Part shown: positions 6,557 to 8,061 of the stretch, in pieces
Layout of the letters: each line of letters starts with the position of its first letter
Numbering within the stretch: position 1 is the stretch's first letter
Assembly: GCA_949547975.1 (NCBI GenBank)
Contig: CATITW010000018.1
Location: 1-8,061 of the forward strand
Source: Cryomorphaceae bacterium
GTDB lineage: Bacteria; Bacteroidota; Bacteroidia; Flavobacteriales; Schleiferiaceae
Direction of reading: 5' to 3'
Length of the DNA stretch: 8,061 nucleotides
Position numbers and translations under genes: made by a program
Notes under the pieces: generated by a model
What the model was told of the DNA's origin: nothing
Seen by the model: only the letters and a program-made list of their open reading frames with translations
Databases searched by the model: none

Positions 6557-6978
6557 TGAGAAATTTATGCATGCTACTTTCTTTATGTACAACCCTCGGG
6601 CTATTCGCGCAAGAACGACTCACTTGGAGTACGTTCGAACGTCTGCAATTCGAGGAAGTATTTGACGAGGCGTCTTCTACCTGGTTGCAACAAGCCAAAT
6701 GGACCGAAGACTTGCAGCGCTGGGACGGAAAAGCAGTGAAAGTTACCGGGTATGTCATCGCACTTGATACCGAGTCCGAAGAATATGCACTCAGCGCTTT
6801 TCCCTTTGCTTCGTGTTTTTTCTGTGGCGCTGCTGGGCCAGAGACAGTGCTTGAATTGGTTTTAGAAGAGGAAAAAGCATTCACAACCGATGATATTGTG
6901 ACCTTTACGGGCAACCTTCAGCTAAATTCGGACCCGCTTAAATTTCCCCTCACCCTGGTAAATGCAGTGGTACAATGA
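6556..6978 (+). CDS. Secreted SCFFCG-motif protein, second tandem copy
   Basis: The 140-residue paralogue of the preceding protein has a signal peptide (core MLLSLCTTLGLFA, likely cut near AQ, 18-19). C11 is not in a lipobox because leucine precedes it. The mature part repeats the same architecture: LTWSTF near the N-terminus, VTGYVIALD (63-71), YALSAFPFASCFFCGAAGP (77-95) with C87 and C90, then TVLELVL and a final beta segment. It has an extra acidic/Trp-rich stretch (about 31-57) longer than in copy one. A GTG at 6553 is also in frame; I prefer the ATG at 6556, which overlaps the previous stop by one base (TGATG). Two retained copies suggest a heteromeric pair or different partners. Function is unknown; the context points to the ABC permease. 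Confidence 0.78.
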   Translation: MRNLCMLLSLCTTLGLFAQERLTWSTFERLQFEEVFDEASSTWLQQAKWTEDLQRWDGKAVKVTGYVIALDTESEEYALSAFPFASCFFCGAAGPETVLELVLEEEKAFTTDDIVTFTGNLQLNSDPLKFPLTLVNAVVQ

Positions 6979-8061
6979 AGGTAACCAACCCGCTAATACT
7001 TTGGGGACTCCTCGCCATTTTGGTGCCGATTGTCATTCACCTTTTCGGAAGAAAAGCGCGAAAAACAACTCTAATTCCCTCGCTAATGTGGGTGAAGGAA
7101 CTCAAGACTTCCCAGCGCAGAAAACAGTGGGTAAAGGATTGGCTCGTGCTGCTTCTGAGAATCTTGACCATTATTTTTGTAGTGCTTTCATTGCTTGATT
7201 GGCGCTCGCAAGGACAAATCAAAGAAGTCGTTGTCGATCATCATCCTGCCGGTTGGGAAACTGGATGGTACCGCTCTGCCGTAAACCAACTCGCCCCAGA
7301 GACCTATCGGATCTATTTAAAAGACGGTTCCTATCTCGGGGACTGGGATAAATCTGCATTGCAAGACGTGTTAAATGGAGTTGATCCGCAAATCACGGAC
7401 TGGCAATCCTTTCCTGAAGCGACCCTGCTGAGCTTCGGATTTGACTCCATCCCAGCGACCTTTTCAAAAGTTACCTTACCCCAACGTAATCCGCTAGACA
7501 ACCATCGTTTAGAGGATTACACGGACGATCAGCGATTTGAATGGCGTAGCAGTTCAGCGGTTTCTTTGCCTTGGGAAATTCGTAAAAACGGTACGTTATA
7601 TGCGACAACTTCAGGGACGAGTGTAGGACTGAATTGGTCCAATGTATTGCCAAATGATACGTTTGAAATCATCTCATTAGCCGATTCACTGCGCGCCGAT
7701 AATACAACGGTTGTGTACCAACGTCCTGCCCTACAGATTCTAGCAATCACCCCGGAGGCTACTACACCGTGGTCTACAAACTACGTGGATCTTGACAGCG
7801 CTGTAACCCGAAATTCAGTGAATGCAGCACTTCTAGATTCTTATGATGTCTGCATACTCGAAGGGTTCGATTACATTCCACAAGCTTTTGAGGGGTTCCA
7901 AGGAGTATTGCTGCATTTGTTCCCTACAACGGACTCTAAGATCAGCAGAACGATTCCTGTCTTGGATCATCCTTTTTTTAGTAGGTATTTTTTCGGGCCT
8001 TCCATGCAAAATGCATGGCCTCAAGCAGCGGCTACAGGGTCCGTATCAGATACGTTAACCC
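6975..8061 (+). CDS. BatA-domain membrane protein, 3' end beyond the window
   Basis: The frame starts at ATG 6975, overlaps the previous stop (ATGA) and stays open for 362 codons to the window edge, so the C-terminus is missing. The N-terminus has the BatA (aerotolerance regulator N-terminal) pattern: NPLILWGLLAILVPIVIHLF (5-24, membrane helix 1), a basic segment with SLMWVKELK (36-44), then helix 2 (about 56-75, DWLVLLLRIL). After helix 2, where BatA/VWA relatives carry a D-x-S-x-S metal site, this protein reads VVVDHHPAGW (85-94), so no intact MIDAS is present. The rest is a long extracytoplasmic region without a clear catalytic motif. Bacteroidota have several such proteins of about 600-700 residues with unknown roles. 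Its operon position makes it translationally coupled to the CFFC pair, but whether it shares a function is unknown. Confidence 0.85.
   Translation, partial: MKVTNPLILWGLLAILVPIVIHLFGRKARKTTLIPSLMWVKELKTSQRRKQWVKDWLVLLLRILTIIFVVLSLLDWRSQGQIKEVVVDHHPAGWETGWYRSAVNQLAPETYRIYLKDGSYLGDWDKSALQDVLNGVDPQITDWQSFPEATLLSFGFDSIPATFSKVTLPQRNPLDNHRLEDYTDDQRFEWRSSSAVSLPWEIRKNGTLYATTSGTSVGLNWSNVLPNDTFEIISLADSLRADNTTVVYQRPALQILAITPEATTPWSTNYVDLDSAVTRNSVNAALLDSYDVCILEGFDYIPQAFEGFQGVLLHLFPTTDSKISRTIPVLDHPFFSRYFFGPSMQNAWPQAAATGSVSDTLT

Noticed and set aside
6380..6824. The identical 14-mer TCGTGTTTTTTCTG, with a T6 run, in both CFFC genes (6380-6393 and 6811-6824) as a slippery or phase-variable site
   Set aside because: The run encodes the conserved Cys-Phe-Phe-Cys residues in both copies and six bases is short for phase variation; shared ancestry and protein constraint explain it.
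6962..7198. Open frame of 78 codons overlapping the start of the BatA gene
   Set aside because: It is out of frame with a clear two-helix BatA N-terminus beginning at 6975 and has no family features.
7471..8058. Several short open frames on both strands within the last 600 bases
   Set aside because: All lie within the continuous BatA-protein frame that runs to the window edge and show no independent coding signs.

Overview
The window looks like chromosomal DNA of a member of the Bacteroidota, probably Flavobacteriales. The reasons are a ClpC with the long Gly/Ser/acidic linker typical of that phylum, a BatA-domain membrane protein, an exonuclease/GIY-YIG fusion often seen there, and the lack of clear Shine-Dalgarno sequences in front of any start codon. 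I see no rRNA, tRNA, CRISPR array, insertion sequence or integrase, and no obvious sign of recent transfer.

Layout. Positions 1-156 are a probable intergenic region holding a perfect DnaA box (28-36) and a small inverted repeat (110-127); the first 27 bases may be the start of a leftward gene. clpC (157-2781, +) encodes the AAA+ unfoldase of the ClpCP protease. A leftward gene (2768-4027, -) runs tail to tail into clpC with a 14-bp overlap. It encodes a DEDDh exonuclease fused to a GIY-YIG nuclease and a C-terminal region I cannot assign. A strong hairpin (2786-2818) lies just after the clpC stop, inside the coding sequence of that opposing gene.

From 4082 to the right edge is one very compact rightward operon of six genes: a DUF456 membrane protein, a small ABC ATPase, a MacB/FtsX-type permease with a histidine-rich extracytoplasmic domain, two tandem paralogous secreted proteins each carrying an SCFFCG motif, and a BatA-domain membrane protein that runs off the window end. 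With the starts chosen here every junction overlaps by 1 or 4 bases (ATGA or TGATG), which suggests translational coupling.

The most interesting part is the ATPase, permease and twin CFFC cassette (4531-6978). The permease strongly resembles the family of the zinc-starvation-induced PA4064-PA4066 cluster of Pseudomonas and the Zrg cluster of Vibrio, as I recall them. There the ATPase and permease sit beside a DUF3299 protein. Here the place of that protein is taken by two copies of a protein with a different, cysteine-based motif. My inference is a Bacteroidota version of a metal-linked envelope ABC system (zinc is the leading guess), with the CFFC proteins as periplasmic partners. Substrate, direction and any physical interaction are not shown by the sequence.
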